Origin: Bacteroidales bacterium UBA4345
GTDB taxonomy: Bacteria; Bacteroidota; Bacteroidia; Bacteroidales; Paludibacteraceae
Length of the DNA stretch: 35,161 bases
Assembly: GCA_002396385.1 (NCBI GenBank)
Contig: DGTD01000066.1
Span: 1 to 35,161, forward strand
Direction of reading: 5' to 3'
The notes under the pieces were generated by a model, which saw nothing but the letters and a program-made list of their open reading frames with translations, had not been told where the DNA came from and did not search any database. The translations under genes and the position numbers were made by a program. Shown here piece by piece: positions 7,541 through 18,026 of the stretch (positions within the stretch are counted from its first letter, which is position 1; the number at the start of each line of letters is the position of its first letter).

Positions 7541-9181
7541 ATGAGAAAACATATACTAATCGTCCTTTTTAACATTTTATTTTGTATGCAGCTAGGTGGT
7601 CTGTTTACGGCGGCAGGAGCAGCCGGCAATATTGACCCTCTACTCTACTTACGGCAAAACTATCCCAAACTAACGAACGAGTACGAAAACGAGTTACTCA
7701 ACTTTCCTGTTCATTACATTTTCGCAGTAGACGTTAGTTTATCTATGCACAAATACGAGACACAAGTCGACTCGGCCATTGTTCCTTTCATCAAAGCCCT
7801 GCCCGACAACGACTTTGTAACCTTTATCAGGTTTGCTACCGAGGCACGTAACAACGACGTCGGTTTCACCGCAAAAATCAACCGCTCCAGCAAAAGCACA
7901 CTAATCAACAACGTGCACAAACTATATAGTGACCCGAACCTGAAAACGGGCGACTTCCTTATGCACACCGATATAGCTAAAGCTGTAAAATCGATTGCGG
8001 AAGCTGAAAAACGACACCAGGAAGTGAAGCAGAATGTAGTGGTAATCATAACCGACTTCCGCCATGAAGCTGCCGATGGTAAGGAAAGAAAGTTCAACGA
8101 AGATGAATTATGCCAGTTGCACCGGATTGTTGAAGCTGCCAACATTGGAAAAGAGAGCAGGAATATTGCTTTAAAGCTACGCGACGACGACACAAAACCA
8201 GGCTACTGCCTAAACCAATTGCGCGACCGTATATTTCCTACAGAAGGGAAAGCAGCGTTACAGATTGTTCCGGTCGGGAACAGTTCAAGTGCCATCAACG
8301 ACTGGTTTGAAGGCTTACGACGCGACATTATGGTGAGCAAACTTGCCTCTATCATTGAGATTGAAAACCGGGCTATTGATATCTGTTTCGACCAGCAGGT
8401 CAGCATAGACGGCGATGTTACGGCAAAGGTGGAATGGAAACCTACCCGTCTTTACAGAAAGATGCGCATCGATACATCGGTTGTAGCCGAACCTAATTGC
8501 TCTGGTTTTTCTTTTGATGTAAATGGCAAGGAAATTGGCTTGAAGAACGAACTTTCCTTCGTTACGGAATTGGGACAACTTGAACACGCCGGATTCGGAT
8601 TCCTCGGGTTCCACCATATGACCGACAGCCTGCAACTGGGTGTGGATATGCCAACCGACTTTGACGACGAACTAAAAAAACTGGAAATTGATAAACCTAT
8701 ATCCTCTCCTAAGAGGAAAATCGATAAATGGATATTCACACTACCTGTACCCTTTTGGCTGGCGGCAACAGCTGCCGCGCTGTTACTACTATACATTATA
8801 ATGGTCATCAGGCAAGTTAGAATAAACAGCAGCAATACCGGTAAGTTCAGGGGGGAAATAACTATAAAGGACATTGTAGACGATACCACTATAAAAGACC
8901 GTGTTAAAACCTACACCGAATCGGTTTCAATCGGGAAAAACGGAACCGGTAAATTCAGAGTGCAAGGCGTGGCATGGAGTTTTCAGATAAAAAGGGTAAC
9001 TTACCCGGTGTTTAACATTTTCAAGAAACCTAAAACCGTTTTCAAAGTTGACAGCGGTTTTGTATTCACACCCGCGTACAAGAATGGCGTTGACGGTAAA
9101 GACTTCAAAGGCATGTTGACCGTTTACTGTGGCAGCAAGCGTGGAGAGAAAGACCACCAAGTCACCATTCGAACAAAATGA
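7541..9181 (+). CDS. Membrane-anchored von Willebrand factor A (VWA) protein, first gene of the tubulin-like operon
   Basis: 546 aa. Signal peptide 1-28 (LFTAAGAAG), then a VWA domain about 55-265 with the MIDAS motif D64-V-S66-L-S68 after the hydrophobic strand HYIFAV, T143/D144 in HTDIAKA, and VVVIITDFRHE (D172) at the fourth metal-loop position. A beta-rich segment follows to about 395, then one TM helix (about 401-423) and a basic cytoplasmic tail of about 120 aa. The predicted topology is a periplasmic VWA sensor/adhesion module joined through the membrane to a cytoplasmic domain. VWA domains bind partners through a bridging Mg2+. Being encoded 21 bp upstream of the tubulin-like gene suggests that the tail contacts that protein. 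Confidence 0.8.
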   Translation: MRKHILIVLFNILFCMQLGGLFTAAGAAGNIDPLLYLRQNYPKLTNEYENELLNFPVHYIFAVDVSLSMHKYETQVDSAIVPFIKALPDNDFVTFIRFATEARNNDVGFTAKINRSSKSTLINNVHKLYSDPNLKTGDFLMHTDIAKAVKSIAEAEKRHQEVKQNVVVIITDFRHEAADGKERKFNEDELCQLHRIVEAANIGKESRNIALKLRDDDTKPGYCLNQLRDRIFPTEGKAALQIVPVGNSSSAINDWFEGLRRDIMVSKLASIIEIENRAIDICFDQQVSIDGDVTAKVEWKPTRLYRKMRIDTSVVAEPNCSGFSFDVNGKEIGLKNELSFVTELGQLEHAGFGFLGFHHMTDSLQLGVDMPTDFDDELKKLEIDKPISSPKRKIDKWIFTLPVPFWLAATAAALLLLYIIMVIRQVRINSSNTGKFRGEITIKDIVDDTTIKDRVKTYTESVSIGKNGTGKFRVQGVAWSFQIKRVTYPVFNIFKKPKTVFKVDSGFVFTPAYKNGVDGKDFKGMLTVYCGSKRGEKDHQVTIRTK

Positions 9182-9202
9182 TAAAATAAAAAAGAATAAT
9201 AT

Positions 9203-12200
9203 ATGGCTAAAAAGAAACACATCTTCATCGGTTTAGGCGGTTCCGGATGTCAAACCGTTGCTCAGATTAAAGAAAAAGTATACGAAAAGAAGTTTGGAGA
9301 CACCCCACAAACAAAGTCGCGACTTGACGCAATGAACGAGAACTACCGTTTCCTCTTTGTAGACACTGACTCTCGTGATATTGACGAGGCCAACAAACGA
9401 AACCGGACTTCGTTCGAATACGGGCGTGTACCATTTATTGCGCCAAACACCGATTTGGTTAACTTGGGAAAAGGTAACCCACAAGCCATCTGGTACGAAG
9501 CATGCCAAGATGCCGATACCCTTATTAACAAGCGCATATTAGAGGCCTGTTCACCCGAACTAGCGGCTAAAATACCCGACCAGCCTTTAGCATTCGGCGC
9601 TGGTGCGTTCCGTATGAAATCGCGTATCGCGTTTGCACATGCCCTCAGCGACTTCCAAATGAAACTGCAAGCGGCTATTTCCGCCTTGAACGATGTAAAG
9701 ACAACCGGTGGTTCCGATTTCAACATCTATTATTGGATTATATGCAGTTCGTTAGGAGGAACAGGTTCCGGCATTATTAACGATGTGCTCTACCACGTGA
9801 ACATGATGCACCGCCAAACGGTGGGTGACGGAGATCCGCAACTGATTCTGACCATGTATATGCCAAAAATATACATTGACCAAAATAATACGGAAGAAAA
9901 ATACACCTTGAACGCCTATGGTGTATTTTCTGAAATTAATGCTTTCAAGTGCATGAGCCAGGAACCGGGACAAAACACCGTGTTCCACCGTATGGCACTG
10001 GTTAACGACTATAACCTGATTGATACCAACCGTAAATACTGTCCGTTCTATTACTTGATTCCTATCGACGTACAAACAGACAAGGGGACCAGTTTGGGTA
10101 CACAGCACGAGATGTACCGTAACACAGCAGAATTGCTCTACCACATACACGAAGGGAAAGGCGGTGAAACATTCCGTTCTGACATCGACAACTATATGAA
10201 CGACATTATGGAGCGTGACCACGACAACTTCCTTGTTCCAATGGGATACGTCTCGCTACATAAGCCGGAAGAACAGATGAGGGCCTACATGCGCACACGT
10301 TTCAAACGTGACGTTTTGCGCGACTGGTTGCTAAATAACAATCCTAAAGCCACAGTAATTGAAGACAACAAAAAAGACGCTCTTTATAAAGAGGTGTTCG
10401 GCGCCATTATGGAAAATGGCGATTTCTATAAAGCTATCGATGAAAAAGTACAAGAAATTACCGATGGCGTGATTGTTGACGACTCTAAAGACAAACTTGA
10501 CGAGAACAGCGACTTTGCTATTCTTGCCTCTGAAATAGGTCGGATTAAAGATGACGTTTTCGACTGCGAACTGAAACCTGAAAACACCGACAAGGTTAAA
10601 GAAGAACTGGTCAACACGCTTTGGAGAAAGGCTGAGGAATGGATTCGGGAAAAAGGTATCGTCTATGCCATTAACGCCATTGACGCCGTGCGTGAAATCG
10701 CCAAAAACAAGTTTGACCTGATTGATAAGGAGTTGTCTGACTTGAAGAACGATATTGACAATGCCGAAACCGAAGCCCAGAAAGCCTACGAAGATGCCCA
10801 CAACATCTCACTGAAAGAGCGTACCATTGGTTCTAATAAAGATGATATTACCACATACAAAACCAGTATTGAAAAGTTTGAATCGGCTATCATCGAGAAA
10901 GGTTATGCCGACTGGACGCTGGCTATACTCAAGAACTTCTGCTTAGACGAGAAGACGGACGAACTTGCCAAATGCAAAAACCATTTGACCCGCTTCAAAA
11001 ACAAGGCGGAAGATATGAACAACAACGTTTTGAAGGAATACAAAGGTCTTGCCGACCAGTTCGGAAAGGCTTCGCTTGATGTTACCACTGTTTACCTTCC
11101 TTTACTGAAGGATATATGCGATGCGAATGGCTGGAAGGCGAACAACCGTTTCAGTAAACTTTACAACTGCATCATTCCTGCCAATGAAGACGCTGAGGCA
11201 CATGCTGAACGCGAACCTCTGATGAAATTCATTAACGACAACATCTACTTTACACAAGACGACCAGATGAACGAGCGAATCGGCCAAAACGAGTATGTGG
11301 TGGCTATTAAGCATGAAAAGAAAAACAGTCTTGGGAAAAAAGTGGAGGTTGTTGACAAAGACAACCGCTTCTTTGCCAGCAAAGACCTTGAGCGGACACC
11401 TGAAAAGGTGATTGAACAATTCCTCGAATTTTCGCAAATTGCCTTTGAAGACAAATTCCAAAAAACTCCTGAAATACAAGACCGTTGGATCAACCGGGGA
11501 CTGTCGGAGTTTTTTAACGAACTGAACAACGACCAAAAAGACGAAGTACGCAACAGTTTGAATCCGGCTCTGTTCTTCAGCTATAACAGCGACCGCATTG
11601 ATGTGATGAAGAAGGAAGAACACATGGTCTTCGTTGCGAACAACAAAGACTTGGCACGACAGATGCTCGGTTACGACAGCGGCAACCCTAAACACAGGTT
11701 TGAAGAGGATTCGAACGTGAACACTGCCCTAGTCATAAAGTCGAAATTCGGTTTGGCACTTCACGACTACCGTATCTACGACTCCATTAAGATGGTATAC
11801 GACAAAGCCACTTTCCGTGAAAAATACCACTTCCACCGCGACTTCGCACAACATTTAGGGAAGATTACTTTGGCAGACCTTCCGGACGAAGAGCTGCAAC
11901 AACACCGCGTATTCGCCAAGATATTGTTGCTCAACGCATTCGCAAACGATTTGGCACCTATGTTCTATAAAGACCATTACGAACCAGAAAATTTTGCCAA
12001 CACTTTGCTCATCGACAGTAAAATTGACCCTTCGCTTGCCGACGACACCATATTGCTTGCGTGTCCGGAGGCTCTTTCTGAAAAAGATGGTATGCTTTGC
12101 TTGACCAGAATGGAAAAAAACAGGCATTACTATTGCGAAATTAGTGGCAATTCTATTGCCAAAATCTTCGACGATTACATGTCGCTGTTCTTCAACAAAC

Positions 12201-12454
12201 GCTTTGCCGACTTGCTTCAGAACGTTCTTTCCAGCCTTACACGCACCTCTGTTACCGTAAAGGAAAACGGGAACAGCGTACAAAAGAACGGAGCTGAAAT
12301 TCTGAAGAAGAAATTCCGTGAAAAACGCGAAGAACTGTTGAACGAACTGAACCAGAAAAAGGCTAAAAGCCAGGGCGACGACCGTAAAGTATATGGTATT
12401 CTGTTCAGTATCATTAAGAATCGTTACGACTCTTACCAAAAATTCATTGGTTAA
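9203..12454 (+). CDS. Large tubulin/FtsZ-like GTPase (Tubulin_2-type)
   Basis: 1083 aa, predicted cytoplasmic. The N-terminal about 400 residues carry the tubulin-superfamily nucleotide loops in order: HIFIGLGGSGCQT (7-18, T1), FLFVDTDSRD (50-59, T2 region), LAFGAGAFRMKSR (129-141, T3), ICSSLGGTGSG (180-190, the T4 GGTGSG phosphate-binding signature) and NAYGVFSEINAF (237-248, base-contacting region). FtsZ is about 350-400 aa, so roughly 600 residues are extra. They include charged coiled-coil stretches near 500-600 and a basic C-terminus. A clear T7 catalytic loop was not found, so hydrolysis competence is open. The family is linked in comparative genomics to VWA proteins in proposed membrane-remodelling systems, which fits the gene order here. 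Confidence 0.85.
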   Translation: MAKKKHIFIGLGGSGCQTVAQIKEKVYEKKFGDTPQTKSRLDAMNENYRFLFVDTDSRDIDEANKRNRTSFEYGRVPFIAPNTDLVNLGKGNPQAIWYEACQDADTLINKRILEACSPELAAKIPDQPLAFGAGAFRMKSRIAFAHALSDFQMKLQAAISALNDVKTTGGSDFNIYYWIICSSLGGTGSGIINDVLYHVNMMHRQTVGDGDPQLILTMYMPKIYIDQNNTEEKYTLNAYGVFSEINAFKCMSQEPGQNTVFHRMALVNDYNLIDTNRKYCPFYYLIPIDVQTDKGTSLGTQHEMYRNTAELLYHIHEGKGGETFRSDIDNYMNDIMERDHDNFLVPMGYVSLHKPEEQMRAYMRTRFKRDVLRDWLLNNNPKATVIEDNKKDALYKEVFGAIMENGDFYKAIDEKVQEITDGVIVDDSKDKLDENSDFAILASEIGRIKDDVFDCELKPENTDKVKEELVNTLWRKAEEWIREKGIVYAINAIDAVREIAKNKFDLIDKELSDLKNDIDNAETEAQKAYEDAHNISLKERTIGSNKDDITTYKTSIEKFESAIIEKGYADWTLAILKNFCLDEKTDELAKCKNHLTRFKNKAEDMNNNVLKEYKGLADQFGKASLDVTTVYLPLLKDICDANGWKANNRFSKLYNCIIPANEDAEAHAEREPLMKFINDNIYFTQDDQMNERIGQNEYVVAIKHEKKNSLGKKVEVVDKDNRFFASKDLERTPEKVIEQFLEFSQIAFEDKFQKTPEIQDRWINRGLSEFFNELNNDQKDEVRNSLNPALFFSYNSDRIDVMKKEEHMVFVANNKDLARQMLGYDSGNPKHRFEEDSNVNTALVIKSKFGLALHDYRIYDSIKMVYDKATFREKYHFHRDFAQHLGKITLADLPDEELQQHRVFAKILLLNAFANDLAPMFYKDHYEPENFANTLLIDSKIDPSLADDTILLACPEALSEKDGMLCLTRMEKNRHYYCEISGNSIAKIFDDYMSLFFNKRFADLLQNVLSSLTRTSVTVKENGNSVQKNGAEILKKKFREKREELLNELNQKKAKSQGDDRKVYGILFSIIKNRYDSYQKFIG

Positions 12455-12483
12455 ACACTTCATTAGCAAAAAATTGTAGGTCC

Positions 12484-15300
12484 ATGCTACCACTTTGGAT
12501 TATAGACTTAAATAGTAACCGTGAACGGTGCCGGATGTTTCAGGAACGTATGACGCAAGTAGAAGATGCACTGCTTTCCATGTCTGAAATTCCGGCTAAG
12601 CCTCTGTCTGATAGTGATGTATACGATGAGACAGCGCAAAAGCAACTGTTGTCTCCTAAAGGACAATGGCTCTACTCTCATTTCGAGGACCTGTTCGTCA
12701 ATGCCGACATCGAGGATGAAGAGGCAATGGCCGACTTACTATACGATTTTAAGGAGAAGATAGTACGCGAAGGACAAAATTTCATAGGATTACTGCGCGA
12801 TTCTAAAGTGAAGACCGACATCTGTATAAACATTTGTGTGCTTGGCCACATCGAAGAACAAATGTCACAAATGACCTTCGCTTCGGTCGCCTCGCTTCTG
12901 CAACTTGAGAAAGGTCGGATTTTGCCGAACCACATCCACCAGGGTGTGAATATATTTGGAATGCTTTTTATCCCTTCTGCCGTCAACACACGCAAACGTG
13001 AAGACAGGCAGAAAGTTTTGCGCTGCCTGCGTGAAATTGAGGTGCAGCACGAAGTCAGTTCTGTGCACGGCTACGATAAGATGCTCTACTTCCAAGATGT
13101 ACAAAACAAGACCCAGAAACAATATGCGCGGCTAAATCTGCAACAACAAGTCGATTACATAACGCAATGCGTCGTCAACTTGTTTTATGCTACCAACGAA
13201 TTCCACCCGTTATTAAGCGGCAGCAGTTCTAACGAGCATTTCTACCTCTCGCTCGGACCTGCTTCTATCTACTACGACCCAAGCCTGCAAGATGCTAAAG
13301 ACTTGCAGTCGGTAGCCAATGGAGTGATATCGGCCTTTAAGACCGATGGCCAAGCCAAACAGAAGGACAAAGCCGATTTTGTCAGCGAAAAAGACTATGA
13401 CACAACTAAAATTTTGTGTAATCTTTTTACCAAAAATACGAAAGATTTGACTTTGGATAATGTGGAACCCGATGAACCTGATCCACATCCGGTACGCGAC
13501 TACCTCTATAAACGTCTGAAAAGGCGTTATTACGAGGGTTACCTGAGCCGGTTTCCGCATATATTGATGTCTAAAATAACAAAAGCGGTTTCCGACCAGA
13601 CACGTTCTGTGCTTGAAAATGTCTGCATTAAAGGCAAAGAGCAACTCTCCAAATTTTCTGAGGTTGCCCTTCCTACAGCTGTAAAAGATCTAATATCTGA
13701 CTGTAACCAGGACACAGGCGCTGTTTTCCGCATCGAACGCCAATTAAATTTACTGAAGGAAAGCATTGAACAACGCGAGCACCGCATCGACGATGAAATA
13801 GAAAACTCGGTATGGTTGCACATTATGGAACATATTCCGTCGAAACTGCAAGACCATTTCTGCGATTACCACGACGAATATGTTGAAGATGCTGTAAATA
13901 AGCGGAAAAAGCGGAACGACCGAGACGACCGCTGCTCTTCCCGCAAGAATTCGGCTTTAAACGACCTGGTAAACCATATAAAACAAGAACCGACTGTTTT
14001 ATCACGCTTTAGCCGTGTTTTTCTCTACGGCATTATTTTGGTGTTGTTTATACTGCCCATTTTGGAAATACTGTCGCCACAGTTCATCAATTTTGGGAAT
14101 GTTGCGCGCAATTCGTTCTTTTGGGCGCTACCCATCTCGTTACTTCCCGCTTTTTGGCAATTGGGCGCACATTTCTATTACCAGTTCAGGCTGCGTTTCT
14201 ACATCAACCGGCTAAAAGCCTACTACCTTCACGACGCTTATGCCAGAGTTGTCAACTCGATTCGTGCAGAGGCAGTTTTTTTCTACTCAAATGCGATACA
14301 GCTATGCGACGAGTACTTGAAACGCTGCGAGTTGATAAGGTCTGATGTCAAACCATTTATCCTCGACAACGTAAATTGGAAACCTGCCATCCCCCAAACA
14401 ACTTTCAACCAACCCCTGTTTGACGGCATTTTCGGAGACGAGCACTTGTTTCCTGGCGACTTTATTGACTACGGCAAAGTTCTCGTAAGTCAAAAAACAA
14501 TGTATGTCAACAAGTTACAGCTTAGCGATTATTACTCTATTATTCGCGTACTGAAAGAACCCATATGCAAATTGTTCGAGAACGTCAGCCTTCAACAAAA
14601 GGAGAGAAAAATGGACGAAGCTACGGGACGTATGAAATTTCTAACCCTTAAAGAGATTAGGGAACGGAAAACTAAAGAATGGCAGGAAACTAAAACACAT
14701 TTCCAAACGGAAATGAAGGAAAATATCAAGAGGCTGATGGTTCCACGCAAACTGAACACCATCGATTCCAAATTGTTAAACTATGCCGAAATGAACGACA
14801 ATAACGGTATCATGAAACCTTTTGTGGATTTTTGCGCTACAAATGGTGAAATTACCGCAAACAATTGTCACGAGTATGCCGATGTGAAATGTTTCGACGA
14901 GAAAATGAAAGGCCTTACACAACAATATTTACCTTTCAATGCTATATACCAGTGCGACAAGCACAACGAACTTTTCAAAAAGTTCTTCTTTCTGACCAAA
15001 TGGCGGTCGTTCGACAAGGTGGCCGCAAACCGCATATTGCCTGAAACAGAATTAGACCTCTCTGCGAAGGTATTGAGCAACGATACAGGTGAACAAGATG
15101 GCGAAGTCTCAAAAAATTCGGAATTACCCTACTCATCTGTTTTCCTTTATGCATTGTGCGGCAAAGACGGTACTGCCTCTATATGGCTCAAACTGTTTAG
15201 GAATGAAGATTTTGCCGAAATGGACGAACGAAGGCTTTTCCTAAACAGGTTGAAACAAAAAAGCAACCTGTTGCATTCTACCCTTAACCAGTTAGACTGA
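12484..15300 (+). CDS. Large two-TM protein of unknown function in the tubulin-like operon
   Basis: 938 aa, not recognised as a named family. The N-terminal soluble region (1-310) contains a hydrophobic/Gly stretch reading HIHQGVNIFGMLFIPSAVNTR (split around 150-170) and a conserved-looking NLFYATNEFHPLL. Residues 330-500 are helical and highly charged (coiled-coil likely, KRKKRNDRDDR at 473-483). Two adjacent TM helices lie at about 511-531 and 543-563, followed by a soluble about 370-aa C-terminal region with another charged helix near 700-760. Both long termini are probably cytoplasmic. It follows the tubulin-like gene by 29 nt, consistent with a membrane scaffold for the filament protein. 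Confidence 0.7.
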   Translation: MLPLWIIDLNSNRERCRMFQERMTQVEDALLSMSEIPAKPLSDSDVYDETAQKQLLSPKGQWLYSHFEDLFVNADIEDEEAMADLLYDFKEKIVREGQNFIGLLRDSKVKTDICINICVLGHIEEQMSQMTFASVASLLQLEKGRILPNHIHQGVNIFGMLFIPSAVNTRKREDRQKVLRCLREIEVQHEVSSVHGYDKMLYFQDVQNKTQKQYARLNLQQQVDYITQCVVNLFYATNEFHPLLSGSSSNEHFYLSLGPASIYYDPSLQDAKDLQSVANGVISAFKTDGQAKQKDKADFVSEKDYDTTKILCNLFTKNTKDLTLDNVEPDEPDPHPVRDYLYKRLKRRYYEGYLSRFPHILMSKITKAVSDQTRSVLENVCIKGKEQLSKFSEVALPTAVKDLISDCNQDTGAVFRIERQLNLLKESIEQREHRIDDEIENSVWLHIMEHIPSKLQDHFCDYHDEYVEDAVNKRKKRNDRDDRCSSRKNSALNDLVNHIKQEPTVLSRFSRVFLYGIILVLFILPILEILSPQFINFGNVARNSFFWALPISLLPAFWQLGAHFYYQFRLRFYINRLKAYYLHDAYARVVNSIRAEAVFFYSNAIQLCDEYLKRCELIRSDVKPFILDNVNWKPAIPQTTFNQPLFDGIFGDEHLFPGDFIDYGKVLVSQKTMYVNKLQLSDYYSIIRVLKEPICKLFENVSLQQKERKMDEATGRMKFLTLKEIRERKTKEWQETKTHFQTEMKENIKRLMVPRKLNTIDSKLLNYAEMNDNNGIMKPFVDFCATNGEITANNCHEYADVKCFDEKMKGLTQQYLPFNAIYQCDKHNELFKKFFFLTKWRSFDKVAANRILPETELDLSAKVLSNDTGEQDGEVSKNSELPYSSVFLYALCGKDGTASIWLKLFRNEDFAEMDERRLFLNRLKQKSNLLHSTLNQLD

Positions 15301-15320
15301 ACTCTTATTTTGATGCGATT

Positions 15321-18017
15321 ATGTTCGAGAATACTTACGTATTATTAATCATATTGCTCTGTTCAACGGCCCTGTTCGTTATTAGACGTATCTATAGGGC
15401 TTTTTTCCGTGAAGAGGTCACAATTACCACTTTACGGAATGGAGCGCCCCCTTTAAACATCGGCATTCTGGATTATTCCAACAATTCCGATGATGGGGTT
15501 AACGACCGCAACGAAGTGGCTGTGGTTCGAATTACAGGAGCTAGTTTCGACACTCCCTACATAGGGCGTGTGCTGGTCGATAACAACCAACGTGCAATTG
15601 TACATGTCATTGACAGCGATTTGGAACTTGAAGCGGAAAATCCTTTCTACAAAACATGTGGCTATGTCGATGAACACGGTTTCGTTCATGAAATTGTAAA
15701 GGGACGCGATATGAAAGTGGGCTTTATGGCCCAACCTTCTGCACCAGATACCCCCACCATCATAGGAGAAAGACACTGGTATAGCTTTTGGAAACGTGAG
15801 TTAAACGCATATAGCGGAAAACCTAAAAACAAGAAAGACAATAACGAGAAAGAGCCTTCTACAGACAACACCGCCGAAAGAACTTCCCAACTGGTGGCTA
15901 AATGTGTCAGGAAAGGCTTTCATATAGGCGAAAAAGACTTGTTCCCAAGCGAAGCCCGTGCTTGCGGGTATGCGCTCTTCTTCAAAAAGAAGAGAACTGT
16001 CAACAACTACTCCGATTATTACAACAACCCGTCTAACCTGTGGAAGGACACGGCACTGCTTGCTGCAATAGTATATTCGGTCTTCTACCTCTTTCTCTTC
16101 TTAATCAACACGCAAGTATTGCGCATACCCCTATTCGGACGCGACATCTACGGAATGTGCATTGTGTCGTGTTTCTACTTTATTGTCTGGGCTTTAGTCA
16201 GGGAACTGAAAATCAAAAAATCTGAATGGTCTAGTTCAATCAAACCCCAACTCGACTTGCTCAACAAGAGCATTGGTATTCGATTGACCGACCGCATGAT
16301 TACAGTATTGGCCAGCATACTGATTTCGTTGTGCATGCTGTTCTACAATTTGGAAAGCTTAATGTCGCAATACCCGCTATTAGCCGATTTCGTACATGCG
16401 TTTACGAATTTCACGCACTACGATTTCGATTTCCTTCCGCTTGTAAATGCCATCTTCATCGGTGTCACCATTAACCGTACACAACGCTTCGTTCCACTAC
16501 CTTGGAAAATTAATTCTGAATTGGAAGAGGATGACGAAAGCGAAGTGGGAACTGATGTGGTAAAAAATCCGAAAGGACGGATAGACATCACATACGACTG
16601 GCAACTCGACTCGTTCAACGATGTTACGTTACACGGGCAAGTCACACTCCACTTCAATAAGGAAGAATACATCGACTTGTTACGCCAAGACAATCCGTTC
16701 CGCCCACAAGTCTTAGACCATTTAACAGAGGAAACAGTACGTGATATGTTCCGTTACTTACTGAACAAACCGCATGCGGGTGAACATTTGAACTATTTGG
16801 CTTATTACATCAACGACATAGCCGACCGCAAACATCTGTCGAACATCGACCGTTTACAGTTTGCTCTCGACTTCGTGCAAGAACCAAACATTTTGTACCG
16901 CGAAGTTCATGGTAGCAAGAGTTTAGATTTTCCAATCAACTATATGCGCTTCCCCGATGAGACACTGTATGACAAAGAAGGCGATTTCAACTGTAAAGCT
17001 TTTCTTGCCGCATGCTTGTATTACAAGATGGGAGCCGACGCCTTTTTCCTTTATTCCGATACGTATAAAACAGCGGCTGTCGCTGTTGAGACACCATACG
17101 CCGACCTATTACGCTACATAAACAGCAACACCTACGCCGATGTGGTACTCGACAGAAATGGTAAGAAATTCCTATTCTGTGATGTGGTTTGCGATGTGAA
17201 CAAATTAGGACACATAGAAGAAGGTAAGAGTATCCGCGATTTTGATGTCAAAATAGATTTCTTCCACAGTGATGAGGAACAACACGAGGACCTAAACACT
17301 GATGAGATAGACCACGCACTTCCGCCTTCGGTCACAAAAGACGTAGCGTACCAATGGAACCTCGATTCGCTGTTCGGAACAAATTTGAGAGGTGAGTTTA
17401 AACTACATTTCGAGGAAGACTACATCGACAAACTAAGGACTTCTAACCCCTACGCTTCTGTTAACAGCGGGCTTTCGAACACGGAACTTATTGAAGAAAT
17501 GTATGCCTACATGCGTACACACGAAGAAACGCTCTCTAACTTGAAGAAGCTGGCCGACTATATCAGACACACCATCTCTGAAAATAAATTAAGTAAGGCC
17601 GACTCGCTTCAATTTATTCTAGACTTCGTTCAGGAACCCAATATAAAATACGGACTTGACAGCAATTCAGTCGAGATTGGCAACCGGCCTCAATATGTTC
17701 GTTTCCCCGATGAAACCTTATACGACAAATCTGGCGATTGCGACTGTAAAACCATGTTAGCCTCGCTGCTTTTTAAAGAGTGTGGATTCGACACGCTTTT
17801 TCTTGCTTCATCGGTTTACCAGCACGCAGCCTTGGCTGTTGAATGCGATAAAGACTTGCTTGAGGCTCTTGCTACCGCAAAATTTCAAGCCACAACTCTC
17901 TCTTATCTGGACGAGACCTTTTTGTTCTGTGAAACTACAGGAGACGGGTATAAGATAGGTCAGATAGCCGTGGATGAAAAAATAGAACTGTTTGATCTGG
18001 TTATTCCTGTAAAATAA
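15321..18017 (+). CDS. Multi-TM protein with tandem transglutaminase-like domains (first copy degenerate)
   Basis: 898 aa. One TM helix at 5-23, a soluble region to about 240, then TM helices at about 243-262, 275-294, 325-343 and possibly 370-385. The C-terminal half is two copies of an about 250-residue unit (starting near 424 and 675) with aligned strings: LDFVQEPNI, RFPDETLYDK and a Cys-containing GD-x-x-CK. Copy 2 has the transglutaminase/cysteine-protease Cys809 and His835 (YQHAALAVE), then FLFCETTGDG as the third-residue region. Copy 1 keeps Cys558 but has Thr584 where the His should be (YKTAAVAVE). Only copy 2 looks potentially active. It lies in the operon between the 938-aa protein and the zinc peptidase. 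Confidence 0.75.
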   Translation: MFENTYVLLIILLCSTALFVIRRIYRAFFREEVTITTLRNGAPPLNIGILDYSNNSDDGVNDRNEVAVVRITGASFDTPYIGRVLVDNNQRAIVHVIDSDLELEAENPFYKTCGYVDEHGFVHEIVKGRDMKVGFMAQPSAPDTPTIIGERHWYSFWKRELNAYSGKPKNKKDNNEKEPSTDNTAERTSQLVAKCVRKGFHIGEKDLFPSEARACGYALFFKKKRTVNNYSDYYNNPSNLWKDTALLAAIVYSVFYLFLFLINTQVLRIPLFGRDIYGMCIVSCFYFIVWALVRELKIKKSEWSSSIKPQLDLLNKSIGIRLTDRMITVLASILISLCMLFYNLESLMSQYPLLADFVHAFTNFTHYDFDFLPLVNAIFIGVTINRTQRFVPLPWKINSELEEDDESEVGTDVVKNPKGRIDITYDWQLDSFNDVTLHGQVTLHFNKEEYIDLLRQDNPFRPQVLDHLTEETVRDMFRYLLNKPHAGEHLNYLAYYINDIADRKHLSNIDRLQFALDFVQEPNILYREVHGSKSLDFPINYMRFPDETLYDKEGDFNCKAFLAACLYYKMGADAFFLYSDTYKTAAVAVETPYADLLRYINSNTYADVVLDRNGKKFLFCDVVCDVNKLGHIEEGKSIRDFDVKIDFFHSDEEQHEDLNTDEIDHALPPSVTKDVAYQWNLDSLFGTNLRGEFKLHFEEDYIDKLRTSNPYASVNSGLSNTELIEEMYAYMRTHEETLSNLKKLADYIRHTISENKLSKADSLQFILDFVQEPNIKYGLDSNSVEIGNRPQYVRFPDETLYDKSGDCDCKTMLASLLFKECGFDTLFLASSVYQHAALAVECDKDLLEALATAKFQATTLSYLDETFLFCETTGDGYKIGQIAVDEKIELFDLVIPVK

Positions 18018-18026
18018 TTAAAGACA

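Noticed and set aside
10331..12493. Long minus-strand frames opposite the tubulin-like gene
   Set aside because: They mirror a plus-strand gene with clear tubulin motifs; their translations are Phe/Val-rich shadows without domains.
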